Origin: Bacillota bacterium | GTDB taxonomy: Bacteria > Bacillota > Clostridia > Lachnospirales > Lachnospiraceae | Assembly (NCBI GenBank): GCA_023415635.1 | Contig: JAEZJV010000003.1 | Span: 1-64,000, forward strand | Length of the DNA stretch: 64,000 nucleotides | Reading direction: 5' to 3' | Part shown: one piece after another, positions 54,348 to 63,116 of the stretch | Layout: each line of letters opens with the position of its first letter | Position numbering within the stretch: the stretch's first letter is position 1 | Notes under the pieces: model-generated | What the model was told of the DNA's origin: nothing | What the model saw: only the letters and a program-made list of their open reading frames with translations | Database searches by the model: none | Made by a program: the position numbers and the translations under genes

Positions 54348-54369
54348 ATTAATTAGGCACCTAATTAAT
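54348..54369. promoter_or_regulatory. MarR operator (perfect 22-bp palindrome)
   Basis: Arms ATTAATTAGG and CCTAATTAAT surround a CA centre. It lies immediately downstream of the -10 of the marR promoter, at about +8 to +29. Confidence 0.8.
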
Positions 54370-54383
54370 AAATAATAAAATTT

Positions 54384-54411
54384 ATTATAGCACATGCGAG
54401 ATGTATGTCAA
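54384..54411 (-). promoter_or_regulatory. Promoter of the marR-ABC operon
   Basis: On the minus strand, TTGACA (54411-54406), a 16-bp spacer and TATAAT (54389-54384), with TGC just before the -10 (extended -10). All elements are consensus. Confidence 0.8.
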
Positions 54412-54692
54412 TCATTATATTTTTCAATTTTTCATACGATTCGATAGGTAGAAAAAGAAAAGAATTATTAATTATAAAAATACTGATTTAATTAATATGA
54501 AATAGAAATATAAAAAAATATTAGATAAAAGAAGTAACAATGAAAGAAGAAAACAGTTTTATAAATCATGCCTTATGACGGTAAACATACTCTTATCATT
54601 ATATAATCCAGCACATATCCTAAACTGCCATTTGCCGGGTGGATCATTGTTCAACGCTTCAATTTATGGAGAGTCAACATTAATCTGCAGGC
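54412..54692. other. AT-rich intergenic stretch
   Basis: About 280 bp with very high A+T from 54420 to 54560. I see no gene, RNA or clear terminator. A marginal 18-codon frame lies next to it on the minus strand (54693-54749). Confidence 0.5.
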
Positions 54693-54710
54693 TTACATTA
54701 ACATCGTTGG
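54687..54710 (+). repeat. Direct repeat copy 1 flanking the aminotransferase gene
   Basis: GCAGGCTTACATTAACA followed by TCGTTGG. It matches copy 2 (55937-55963) at 16 of the first 17 bases and again at GTTGG after a short gap. Confidence 0.55.
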
Positions 54711-54753
54711 AATAGCGGTGTATTTGATATTTTTAATATCTTTCTTCATAATT

Positions 54754-55851
54754 TTACCTTAATACTTTCAACAGGATATCCAGCAATGCATCATTTGTCT
54801 CCGGTGTCATGAAACAGAAACGGATGAATTTATTATTGAGGAAGGGAAAGGTAGAGCAATCCCGTATCATTAAGCCCTTGCGAATGGCTGCTTCGAATAA
54901 ATCCATAGAGGTGACCTCCTCCTTCAGTATCTTTACAAGGATGAAATTAGCTGTCGGGGGATAGTATCTCACATTATGACAGCCGTCCAGCAGCTTACAG
55001 ATACGAGCTCGTTCCTGGGCTATTAGGGATCGGGTTGCTTTTATATAGTCCTCATCCGTGAACATGATCTCACCGGCTATGGCGGCCAGGCTGTTAATCG
55101 TCCAAGGATTCTTACGTTGGTTAATCTCCTTCATCAAATCCGTATTCCCGCAGATTGCATATCCGAGGCGTAATCCGGGAGCAGCAAAAAACTTGGAGAT
55201 TCCTCGGAGGATAATCACATTGTTATAGTAACCGGTCAGAGGAGCTGAGGAGATTTTTACGACATCCTCTGCAAATTCCACATAGGTTTCATCGATCATG
55301 ACAAAGATACCCTTCTGCTTACAGATATCTAAGATTTTACGCATATCATTTCTGGCTATAGCAGAGGAGGTAGGATTATTTGGATTACAGATAACAAGAA
55401 GATCCACATCTGAGGTCAGTTCCTCCTCCAGAGAAGGAATATCCAGGGTGAAATTATTCTCTTCTTCCAATCGGTAATAACGGGTAGTTCCACCACCGAG
55501 AGATACCTCACGTTCATATTCAGAGTAAGTAGGTCCAACAATAAGAGCCTTCTTTGGGTGCTTAATCTGGATAAACAAAGAGATCAGCTCCGTTGAACCG
55601 TTTCCTACAAGGATATTATCGATATCCGTATGAACATAGTCGGCTATCTTTCTACGGAGAGTGGTATACTCCCGGTCCGGGTAGCTCATGATGGCATCGA
55701 CCTGCTCTGCCAGAGTAGTCTTCAGTTTTGGTGAGATACCAAGGGGATTCACATTGGCAGAAAAACTGATGATATCCTCTTTATTTATGCCATAAACCTT
55801 CTCGATTGTCTCTAAATCGCTTCCGTGAAAATGATCTGAATGCTTAATCAT
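54754..55851 (-). CDS. Class I/II PLP aminotransferase, CobD/HisC-like
   Basis: The 365-residue PLP enzyme belongs to the histidinol-phosphate aminotransferase/threonine-phosphate decarboxylase group. Marks are HFHGSDLETIEKVYG and ISFSANVNPLGIS (the CobD-like start), CNPNNPTSSAI, MIDETYVEF with the pyridoxal-binding Asp/Tyr, GISKFFAAPGLRLGY with the Schiff-base Lys, and the Arg near the C-terminus in KFIRFCF. The N-terminal wording favours CobD, but no cobalamin or histidine genes are near, so the substrate is open. It stands alone, with palindromic DNA upstream and repeats on both sides. Confidence 0.8.
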   Translation of the reverse strand: MIKHSDHFHGSDLETIEKVYGINKEDIISFSANVNPLGISPKLKTTLAEQVDAIMSYPDREYTTLRRKIADYVHTDIDNILVGNGSTELISLFIQIKHPKKALIVGPTYSEYEREVSLGGGTTRYYRLEEENNFTLDIPSLEEELTSDVDLLVICNPNNPTSSAIARNDMRKILDICKQKGIFVMIDETYVEFAEDVVKISSAPLTGYYNNVIILRGISKFFAAPGLRLGYAICGNTDLMKEINQRKNPWTINSLAAIAGEIMFTDEDYIKATRSLIAQERARICKLLDGCHNVRYYPPTANFILVKILKEEVTSMDLFEAAIRKGLMIRDCSTFPFLNNKFIRFCFMTPETNDALLDILLKVLR

Positions 55852-55928
55852 CTAATACCCTCCCGTTTTATGATAATACTGGATTTTTTTCCTCCGTTGA
55901 ATTATAATGACTATAAGTGTAATTGAAA

Positions 55929-55959
55929 TAACGTAAGCAGGCTTACGTTAACAAGCCTG
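55929..55959. promoter_or_regulatory. Overlapping palindromes between divergent genes
   Basis: TAACGTAAGC-AG-GCTTACGTTA (55929-55950) is a perfect dyad. CAGGCTT (55938-55944) also pairs with AAGCCTG (55953-55959). The two stems share bases and cannot form together. They lie about 80 bp from the aminotransferase start. Confidence 0.5.
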
Positions 55960-55963
55960 TTGG
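55937..55963 (+). repeat. Direct repeat copy 2 flanking the aminotransferase gene
   Basis: GCAGGCTTACGTTAACA followed by AGCCTGTTGG. See copy 1 at 54687-54710, about 1.25 kb away in the same orientation. Confidence 0.55.
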
Positions 55964-56108
55964 TATATTTCGATTGGAGCTATATATTGATGAACCTGTT
56001 TTATGTTCATAATACAAATATTATAGTCGATATTTTTAAAAATGCAATAATGATTATCAAAAGGATAATGCTTCCAGACCGGTAAAATATACAGCTTGGG
56101 GTGATAGA

Positions 56109-59100
56109 TTGAAGGAAAAGATCGAGCAGTTTTCAAAAGGGAATTTTGAATATGAGCTTCCTTTTATTTGCCTGACCGACGAGGAAATCAGGATAACAGT
56201 AGAAACGGGCAAGGTATTTGAAGGTAGCTTTACAATCAGCAACAGTGCCGAGCGCAGAATGGAGGGAAGCGTCTATTCCTCCAACCGTCTGCTGCAGATT
56301 AAAACTCCATTCTTTTGCGGTGTAGCAAACACCATTCACTATTCCTTTGATGCTTCATTTTTAAAGTCAGGAGAAACTATACAGGGAGACGTCTGCATCG
56401 TTAGTGATTGCGGTGAAAAGACGCTTTCTTTTTATGCTGAGATAGAAATTGCCAGTGCAGCATCTTCCTTAGGGAAGATCAAGGATTTATTTCAATTTAC
56501 CAATCTGGCCAGGGTGGATTGGTCGGAAGCTAAAAAGGTATTCAGACAGGAGGATTTTGAAAGTATCTTTCTGGCAAATGAAGAGCGTTATCGATACATT
56601 TACCGGTATCTGATCAAAAGCCTTTCGAACAGTCAGGCTCTGGAGGAGTTTCTGATTGCAATACACAAAAAAGCAATGATTCGACTGACGGTTGATAAGA
56701 CCCAAGTGGATTATGTGGTTACCGAGGAAGGTATCACGGATCGGATTGTACTGACTAAGGATCATTGGGGATATGCTGAGATTAGAGTCAGTACCGATGC
56801 AGCATTTATCCAATTAGAACAGAAATTCCTATGGGCTGACCGCTTTATAGGTAATACCAATCAGATTTCCTTCTCTATTGATCCGGGGCTGTTACGAGCA
56901 GGTAATAATTTCGGACATATCTGGATTAAGACTGCTTATCAGACGATTACCATTGATGTCAGATGTAGATGTAAAAATGAATCTAGGATGAATACCGATC
57001 ACCGGTTACAGCAGAAGCTGGAATTCAGCCTGATGGCTAATTACTTGAATTTTCGATTGGATCGCATTGACCTGCTGCATTATATAGAAGAGACAGAGTC
57101 GATTCTGCAGGAGCTTTTGGACACTCCTGACAGTATATTGAAGGAGCTGCTAAAGACACATCTGGCAATAATCTCAGGTAAAAGTAAGCTGGCGGAAGAG
57201 CTGATTGGTGACTTTGCCTTAAGCGAAGCATTGCTCAAACGTAAATCTGTCTATGAGTATTGTGCATATCTTTACCTGAAGGCTCTTTATTTTAAAGAAG
57301 AGGCTACAGTCAGGGATGCAGCGGAAACAATACGTTTTTATTATGAGAACGGTAATACGGATTGGAGGATTCTATGGTTCCTGCTGAATATGGACACCGG
57401 TTATTCTAATGCTGCAGGGAAGAAGCTAAAGGACATCAAGGAGCAGTTTGAAGCAGGTTGTCACAGCCCGATCCTATATTATGAAGCAGTTTGTATCTAC
57501 AATCAGGAGCCGGTACTGCTACGGGACTTGAGTGATTTTGAGATACAGGTAATGAATTACGGAATTAAGAATTGGATTATTTCAAAGGAACTGGCCAGTC
57601 AATACACATATCTGGCGAATAAGAGAAAAGGCTTCCATCCGGTGATCTTTCAGGGGTTGGTAAAATTATATGATGAATATGATGATCCTGAAATACTGTC
57701 AGCCATCTGCTGTATTCTGATTAAAGGAATGAAGAAGAAAAAGAAATATTTCGAATGGTATCGGCTCGGGGTTGAGGCGCAGCTTCGAATCACAGAGCTT
57801 TATGAATATTATATGTATTCGGTAAACCCTGCTATAGAGGAAGCCCTGGCAGCACCGATACTGCTGTATTATATCTATAACAGTAACTTGAGCGATACGA
57901 AGAAAGCATTTCTATATGCCAATATTGTTAAGTATAAGGAGAAACACGAATCAATTTACAATACATATTTAAAACGTATGGAGATCTTTGCGACAAAAAT
58001 GCTGGAACAGCATCAGATCAGCCGGGATCTGGCTGTACTATACAAAGAATTTCTGAATAAAAACTCTCTGAGTGCAGAGCTATCCAGACATTTGCCCTAT
58101 GTTCTTTACCGCCACGAATTGATTTGCAACAATCCCAATATGACTAGTGTCACGGTAATCCATAAGGAGCTCGAAACGGAGGAAACAAAGACATTGGTAG
58201 AGGGATATACTCAGATTGATCTCTTTACGGGAAATTCGGAAATCTTCCTGTCCGACAGCTTCGGAAATCGATATGTGGAGTCTGTGGATTATACAGTAAC
58301 CCCTTTTCTGATAGCCGAGGAATATGAAAGCCTTTGTCTGGAATACAGTAATCATGCCATGCTGCTGCTTCATCTATTTGACCGATATGAGAACTATCGT
58401 ATTGTTAATGAGGGTGCCATTGCGCTGCGTAAACAGGTATTGCAGATTGAGGGGCTCACAAGGGAGTACGCAACCTTATGCTGTCAGACATTGGTGGAAT
58501 ATTATTATGAGAATTACCAGGACGAGCAATTGGAATTCTATTTAAGCCAGATAGATATGAACAGAATAAAACCGATGGATCGGAACAAGTATCTGGAGTA
58601 TATGGTAACCCGTTCCCTCTACCATAAAGCTATGGAGGCTCTTAAGAGCTTTGGCTTTGAGGGGGTCACAATCAACAGGCTTGTGAAGATGTGCTCCGGC
58701 TGGATGCTGACACCGGATGCGGAAACCAGAAATGAACTGATGGTGGAGCTTTGTTATTACGTATTCTCTCATAATAAATATGACGAAGCAATTCTTCGTT
58801 ACCTGGTAAATTATTATAACGGTGAGACCAGAGAGATGTATAGGCTTTGGAAAGCTGCCAAGGATTTTGAGATAAATACGCACCTTCTGGAGGAGCGTCT
58901 TTTGACACAGATGCTTTATACGGAGGGTTATCTAGAGGAGAGTTTCCGGGTATTTAGTGAGTATTACAGGAATGTCACCAACCATACGCTGGTTCGTGCG
59001 TTTTTATCCTTTTATGCATATGATTATCTGGTACATCTGCATGTCATCAATCCAGAGCTTTTCGCGATTATGAAGAGGGAACTGAACTACGAGGAGAATG

Positions 59101-59654
59101 AGGTCTGTTTACTTGCTTGGTTGAAATATAACAGTCAAGTAAAAGGGTTAACGGAAAACGAACTGAGTTTTATAGAGTATCAGATTGACCGTTTTGTGAA
59201 AAAGGGAATAGTACTTCCTTTCTTTCTGGGATATAGGAAGCAGGTAGCCTTACCTGAGAGAATTTTGAACAAGTGTTATATTACCTACATCACCGACCCA
59301 AGAAAGCAGGTTTATATCCATTATCGGCTGCTTAGGGAGCAGGAAGAAGAGTACATTACACAGAGGATGAACAATACATTTATAGGTATCCATGTGATGG
59401 AGTTTATCTTATTCTATCATGAGGGACTCCAGTATTATATCACAGAGGAGACTTCAGACGGATCTAATATCACGGAAAGTCTGCATATCCATTATGAGTG
59501 TGAGAATCCTGAAGAGGACGACAGTAATTACAATCAGATTAATCTGATGCTGCTGGCAATGGAGAAAAAGGATGATACTACCCTTCTTGAACTAATGGAG
59601 AATTATGTGAAGAAAAAATATATGATTGAAGCATGCTTTAAGCAAATCAATTAG
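56109..59654 (+). CDS. DUF5717-like giant protein: two beta domains plus helical repeats
   Basis: This 1181-residue protein matches my memory of the Lachnospiraceae family DUF5717; function is not established. Residues about 1-125 and about 180-295 look like two related beta-sandwich domains. Each has the course NTxxxSxDxxxLxxGxxxxGxxxI followed by a repeated beta strand. From about 310 to the end it is almost wholly alpha-helical with short Tyr- and Leu-rich repeats resembling TPR-like solenoids. There is no signal peptide or membrane helix. The start is TTG at 56109 with GGGGTGA upstream; no in-frame ATG lies nearby. DUF5716 starts 15 bp after its stop. Confidence 0.75.
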   Translation: MKEKIEQFSKGNFEYELPFICLTDEEIRITVETGKVFEGSFTISNSAERRMEGSVYSSNRLLQIKTPFFCGVANTIHYSFDASFLKSGETIQGDVCIVSDCGEKTLSFYAEIEIASAASSLGKIKDLFQFTNLARVDWSEAKKVFRQEDFESIFLANEERYRYIYRYLIKSLSNSQALEEFLIAIHKKAMIRLTVDKTQVDYVVTEEGITDRIVLTKDHWGYAEIRVSTDAAFIQLEQKFLWADRFIGNTNQISFSIDPGLLRAGNNFGHIWIKTAYQTITIDVRCRCKNESRMNTDHRLQQKLEFSLMANYLNFRLDRIDLLHYIEETESILQELLDTPDSILKELLKTHLAIISGKSKLAEELIGDFALSEALLKRKSVYEYCAYLYLKALYFKEEATVRDAAETIRFYYENGNTDWRILWFLLNMDTGYSNAAGKKLKDIKEQFEAGCHSPILYYEAVCIYNQEPVLLRDLSDFEIQVMNYGIKNWIISKELASQYTYLANKRKGFHPVIFQGLVKLYDEYDDPEILSAICCILIKGMKKKKKYFEWYRLGVEAQLRITELYEYYMYSVNPAIEEALAAPILLYYIYNSNLSDTKKAFLYANIVKYKEKHESIYNTYLKRMEIFATKMLEQHQISRDLAVLYKEFLNKNSLSAELSRHLPYVLYRHELICNNPNMTSVTVIHKELETEETKTLVEGYTQIDLFTGNSEIFLSDSFGNRYVESVDYTVTPFLIAEEYESLCLEYSNHAMLLLHLFDRYENYRIVNEGAIALRKQVLQIEGLTREYATLCCQTLVEYYYENYQDEQLEFYLSQIDMNRIKPMDRNKYLEYMVTRSLYHKAMEALKSFGFEGVTINRLVKMCSGWMLTPDAETRNELMVELCYYVFSHNKYDEAILRYLVNYYNGETREMYRLWKAAKDFEINTHLLEERLLTQMLYTEGYLEESFRVFSEYYRNVTNHTLVRAFLSFYAYDYLVHLHVINPELFAIMKRELNYEENEVCLLAWLKYNSQVKGLTENELSFIEYQIDRFVKKGIVLPFFLGYRKQVALPERILNKCYITYITDPRKQVYIHYRLLREQEEEYITQRMNNTFIGIHVMEFILFYHEGLQYYITEETSDGSNITESLHIHYECENPEEDDSNYNQINLMLLAMEKKDDTTLLELMENYVKKKYMIEACFKQIN

Positions 59655-59669
59655 GCAAGGAGCAGTTTG

Positions 59670-60932
59670 ATGGATTCACGGAGAAAATTGATTGTAGGGT
59701 ATGATTTGTGTGATGATTTTACCCAGATAAGCTGTTACAGCTATAAAACCTTTGAACCGGTTTCAATCGGCATTCATGATGAGGATAATCAAAACCTCAT
59801 TCCTACTGCATTATGCGTAAAAAATGATTCAAAGCAATGGCTTTTCGGTGAGGATGCAATTAGTTGTTCCACCTCTGGAGCAGGTATATTAATCAACCAT
59901 TTGTTGGAAAAGCTGGTGTCTGGCAAGAAAGTAGAGCTGTTCGGGGAAAGCTTTGACGGAGTTTCTCTTCTTGAGAAATATCTTCGCAAGACTTTGACAT
60001 TGGTAAAGAAATATTTCCCTACGGAGAAGATCACAAAGCTGGTAGTGACGGTCCGAAATACTGATCCGAGTCTTGTTGAGGGCATCTATACGGCATTGTC
60101 CATACTCGGACTGGAGAGGGACAGAGTTCTTATCCTAAGCCATGCGGGAGCATTTCTGTATTATGCCTTAAGTCAGGATCAAGCGCTGTGGATGAATGAT
60201 ATCGGTCTCTTTGAGTTTAGTGAAGAAGCATTATACTATTATCAGATAAGGGTAAACCGTAAGGGAAAACCAATCATCGCCAGCTTAAATAAGACCGATT
60301 TCACCGATATGCTGAGCTACCAGATGCTGAAGCAAAATGAGGTGAATTCTGAATATATCTTTTTAAATATTGCTAATACTGCACTCTATAAACAGTTGGT
60401 TACAACGCTGTATTTTACAGGAAAGGGCTTTGAAGGAGACTGGGCTGAGGATGTCATTCAAAAGCTCTGTACAGGACGCAGGATATTCCTTGGACAGAAC
60501 CTGTTTACAAAGGGTGCATGCTATGCTGCCAAGGAGTTATCGGGAGATGTCAAGCTTTCGGATATCCTTTTGCTGAATGATGATATGATTACCAGTACGG
60601 TTGGAATTAGGGTTTATCGAGATTCTCAGTATACGGATGCCATTCTTGCTGAAGCAGGTATGAACTGGTATGAGATAGACCGGAGTATTGAAGTGATCCC
60701 TGAAGGAACACCGGAGCTTGAGATTATACTGAAAAGTATGCTGAACAGAGAAGTTGTAAGAGAAATGGTACGTCTGACGAAGCTACCGGAAAGACCGGAC
60801 CGGATGACAAGGCTGGAGCTTCGTATTACCTGTAAGAACCGGGCGACGGGTATTATTCAGGTCCGTGATCTGGGCTTTGGAGAATTCTATCCTGGGACGG
60901 GATTAGTAATGGAACTATCACTAGAACTCTAA
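59670..60932 (+). CDS. DUF5716-like degenerate Hsp70/actin-fold protein
   Basis: The 420-residue protein matches my memory of DUF5716 and reads like an Hsp70-type nucleotide fold in order: VGYDLCDDFTQISCYS (phosphate-1 loop position), PTALCVKNDSKQWLFGEDA (like PSxVxF...GExA), KLVVTVRNTDPSLVEGI and LILSHAGAFLYYALS (like the subdomain helices). Then come MNDIGLFEFSEEAL (phosphate-2 position, lacking the GGGT) and IFLGQNLFTKGACYAAKEL (adenosine motif, GGxT replaced by GQNL). A beta-type C-terminus (about 330-420) follows where Hsp70 has its substrate domain. ATG 59670 follows AAGGAG by seven bases. ATP hydrolysis is uncertain. Confidence 0.72.
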   Translation: MDSRRKLIVGYDLCDDFTQISCYSYKTFEPVSIGIHDEDNQNLIPTALCVKNDSKQWLFGEDAISCSTSGAGILINHLLEKLVSGKKVELFGESFDGVSLLEKYLRKTLTLVKKYFPTEKITKLVVTVRNTDPSLVEGIYTALSILGLERDRVLILSHAGAFLYYALSQDQALWMNDIGLFEFSEEALYYYQIRVNRKGKPIIASLNKTDFTDMLSYQMLKQNEVNSEYIFLNIANTALYKQLVTTLYFTGKGFEGDWAEDVIQKLCTGRRIFLGQNLFTKGACYAAKELSGDVKLSDILLLNDDMITSTVGIRVYRDSQYTDAILAEAGMNWYEIDRSIEVIPEGTPELEIILKSMLNREVVREMVRLTKLPERPDRMTRLELRITCKNRATGIIQVRDLGFGEFYPGTGLVMELSLEL

Positions 60933-60943
60933 AAGAGAGGATT

Positions 60944-61780
60944 ATGATGATGAGCAAGCTGATTCTATGCAGCGGCGTCAGAACGAAAATTCCATACTGC
61001 TTTGCCGCTACTGGAATTAAGGTATATTCGATGGAGGAGCTATGTTATTATATCTATCATCATATATACATGATCGAGGAGGATATCTATTCGGAGGCCT
61101 TAATTGACTGGATACAGGCAGAACTTAAATTAGCAGGACGGGCAGAGAAGCTAAGGCAGCTGAAACGGCAAAATGCAGATGTCAAGACTATGGTGACCTT
61201 CGTTCTTTGCAGCGCAGATTATTATAACGAAGCCGAGATCAAGGGATTGCTTAAAAAGTTGGATGATATGATAGGGATGCCAAAGGTAAAGAGAAGCTGT
61301 ATTAAAGCCGACAGCAGCCTGTCGGAAGGGCAATACCGTGAGGCGGCTGCAGAATATGAGAAAATTATACGCTCTGAGGAAGCTAAGGATCTGGCTCCGG
61401 AGGATTACGGTGATATCCTTCATAACCTTGCAATTGCGAAGGTACATACGGTAGGCCTCAAAGAGGCAGCGGAGCTTATGCTCGAGGCATATGAGAGAAA
61501 TCGTCGAAAAGAGAGTCTTATTCAATACCTTTTTACCTTACGGCTTATGGGTCAGGAGGACCTGTATACCGACAAGCTGGAGGAGTATCAGGTGAGTAAT
61601 GAAATGCGGGAGGCCCTTGACAGCTTTATTGAAGGTAAAATGGAGGAAGCTCTACAGTCGCAGAGTATGGTGGATATCCTTTATTTGAAGCATAAGAAGA
61701 ATACGGGAGAAATGCTGGAATATTACAGAAAAACGGAGGAATTACTGGAGGCCTGGAAGACAGAAATTCGTCGAAAGTAA
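60944..61780 (+). CDS. TPR-like protein of the DUF5716/5717 cluster
   Basis: A 278-residue soluble protein of no named family known to me. It starts LILCSGVRTKIPYCFAATGIKVYSMEELCYYIYHHIYMI, a compact domain of about 60 residues. Helical repeats follow, of which LSEGQYREAAAEYEKIIRS and DILHNLAIAKVHTVGLKEAAELMLEAYE have the small/large residue pattern of tetratricopeptide repeats (about 125-190). TPRs bind peptide tails, often of chaperones. Three adjacent ATGs (60944, 60947, 60950) follow AGAGAGG, and the last two are better spaced. It lies 11 bp after DUF5716. Confidence 0.72.
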   Translation: MMMSKLILCSGVRTKIPYCFAATGIKVYSMEELCYYIYHHIYMIEEDIYSEALIDWIQAELKLAGRAEKLRQLKRQNADVKTMVTFVLCSADYYNEAEIKGLLKKLDDMIGMPKVKRSCIKADSSLSEGQYREAAAEYEKIIRSEEAKDLAPEDYGDILHNLAIAKVHTVGLKEAAELMLEAYERNRRKESLIQYLFTLRLMGQEDLYTDKLEEYQVSNEMREALDSFIEGKMEEALQSQSMVDILYLKHKKNTGEMLEYYRKTEELLEAWKTEIRRK

Positions 61781-61822
61781 ATTGAGACATTTTGTAATAC
61801 GGCTTACGGTGAGGTAGAATTC

Positions 61823-63058
61823 ATGGGCATATTCAATTTATTAAGAAGAAAAAGGCATGGCGAGGAAAAGGAGCTATTCCTTCAGGAAACTGATATGGAG
61901 GTAGCAGCCTTTTCTGATAAGAAGAAATCCCGTTCTGATAAAATGAAGGAGGGAAAGCGTCCGCTCAAGCTGAACACCAATACGGAGCGTATCGGTTATA
62001 TAAAGGATAATTGTGAGATTATTCTGGAAAGTGATCGGCAAAGCGAGGAGGCTAAGGTAGAATATCAAGCGGTTACCTCTTATCTTACGGACATGCAGCG
62101 GATTGACATGATACCGGAGGAGCAACGGGAGAATCTGGAGGAAGCTGCCAGAAAAATTCTCAATCTTTCAAAGGACAGAGAAAAGCTGCAGAGAAGGAGT
62201 ACAATACTTTCGGATATGCAGTATCGACTATTCGAACGCTATGAGCTTACACTTCCTAAGGACTTACCTGCGATACGAGACAGTGAGCAGTATCAGGTGA
62301 TGATCGAACAGGATATGATGCATCTGGAGAAGGAAAGAGAGGCTCTGGATGATCAGGAGGATGAGATTGTAAGCAAGCAATCGTTCCTGAAGGGTATTGC
62401 AGTAACCAGCAGTATTGTAATTCTTATATTATTTCTGCTATTTGCATTACTATCAATCTATACAGAAGCAAGCTTTACGCTACCCTTCCTGCTGACAGTG
62501 CTGATGGGTATGATATTGATTTTATATATTTTTCTGGAAGCCAGAAAGAATGTAGATAACGTAGTGGTGGTACAGGCTAAGCAGAATCGTCAGATCATGC
62601 TGATGAATAAGGTAAAAATTAAGGCAGTAAATAACCGTAGCTATCTGGATTATGCGTACAGTAAATATATGGTAGACAGCTATGAGCAGCTTCGTACCTC
62701 CTGGGAGGAATATGTCAGAATGAAGGACGAATCCAGAAGATATCAGAGTAATACGGAATTGTTGGAATTCTTTCATAATGAACTGATGCATGAGCTGAAA
62801 AAGTATGGGGTGGTTGATGCTGAAATCTGGATCTATCAGCCTACGGCAATCCTGGATCATAAGGAGATGGTAGAGGTTCGCCACAGACTCAACGTACGAA
62901 GGCAAAAGCTGAGAGAGAGAATTGACCTGAATCAGAAGCAGAGAACGGAAGCTATCTCAGAAATCAAAAGAATAATGAACAGCTATCCTGAAAGTAAGGA
63001 TGAGGCAGAAAAACTGATCCGCAGATATCAGCTGGAGCTTGAAGAGCAACAAATTTGA
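61823..63058 (+). CDS. Coiled-coil protein with two central membrane helices
   Basis: This 411-residue protein is unlike any family I can name. Residues 1-190 are highly charged and mostly helical, with coiled-coil-like Glu/Arg/Lys runs. Two hydrophobic helices (about 193-213 and 218-240) form a hairpin, and the remaining 170 residues are again charged helix ending in LEEQQI. Both soluble parts would be on the cytoplasmic side. The basic N-terminus (LLRRKRHGEEKE) precedes the first coil. GTGAGGT is the ribosome site. It may tether the cluster's soluble proteins to the membrane, which is inference. Confidence 0.72.
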   Translation: MGIFNLLRRKRHGEEKELFLQETDMEVAAFSDKKKSRSDKMKEGKRPLKLNTNTERIGYIKDNCEIILESDRQSEEAKVEYQAVTSYLTDMQRIDMIPEEQRENLEEAARKILNLSKDREKLQRRSTILSDMQYRLFERYELTLPKDLPAIRDSEQYQVMIEQDMMHLEKEREALDDQEDEIVSKQSFLKGIAVTSSIVILILFLLFALLSIYTEASFTLPFLLTVLMGMILILYIFLEARKNVDNVVVVQAKQNRQIMLMNKVKIKAVNNRSYLDYAYSKYMVDSYEQLRTSWEEYVRMKDESRRYQSNTELLEFFHNELMHELKKYGVVDAEIWIYQPTAILDHKEMVEVRHRLNVRRQKLRERIDLNQKQRTEAISEIKRIMNSYPESKDEAEKLIRRYQLELEEQQI

Positions 63059-63116
63059 TTCACAGAATATCGGAGCTTTCATAGAATAAAGTAACGCGTA
63101 TTCAGGAGGGAAATTC

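Noticed and set aside
54693..54749. Minus-strand 18-codon frame MKKDIKNIKYTAIPTMLM after the aminotransferase
   Set aside because: AAGG lies seven bases upstream, but the peptide is very short, ends inside the direct repeat and resembles nothing. It is probably chance.
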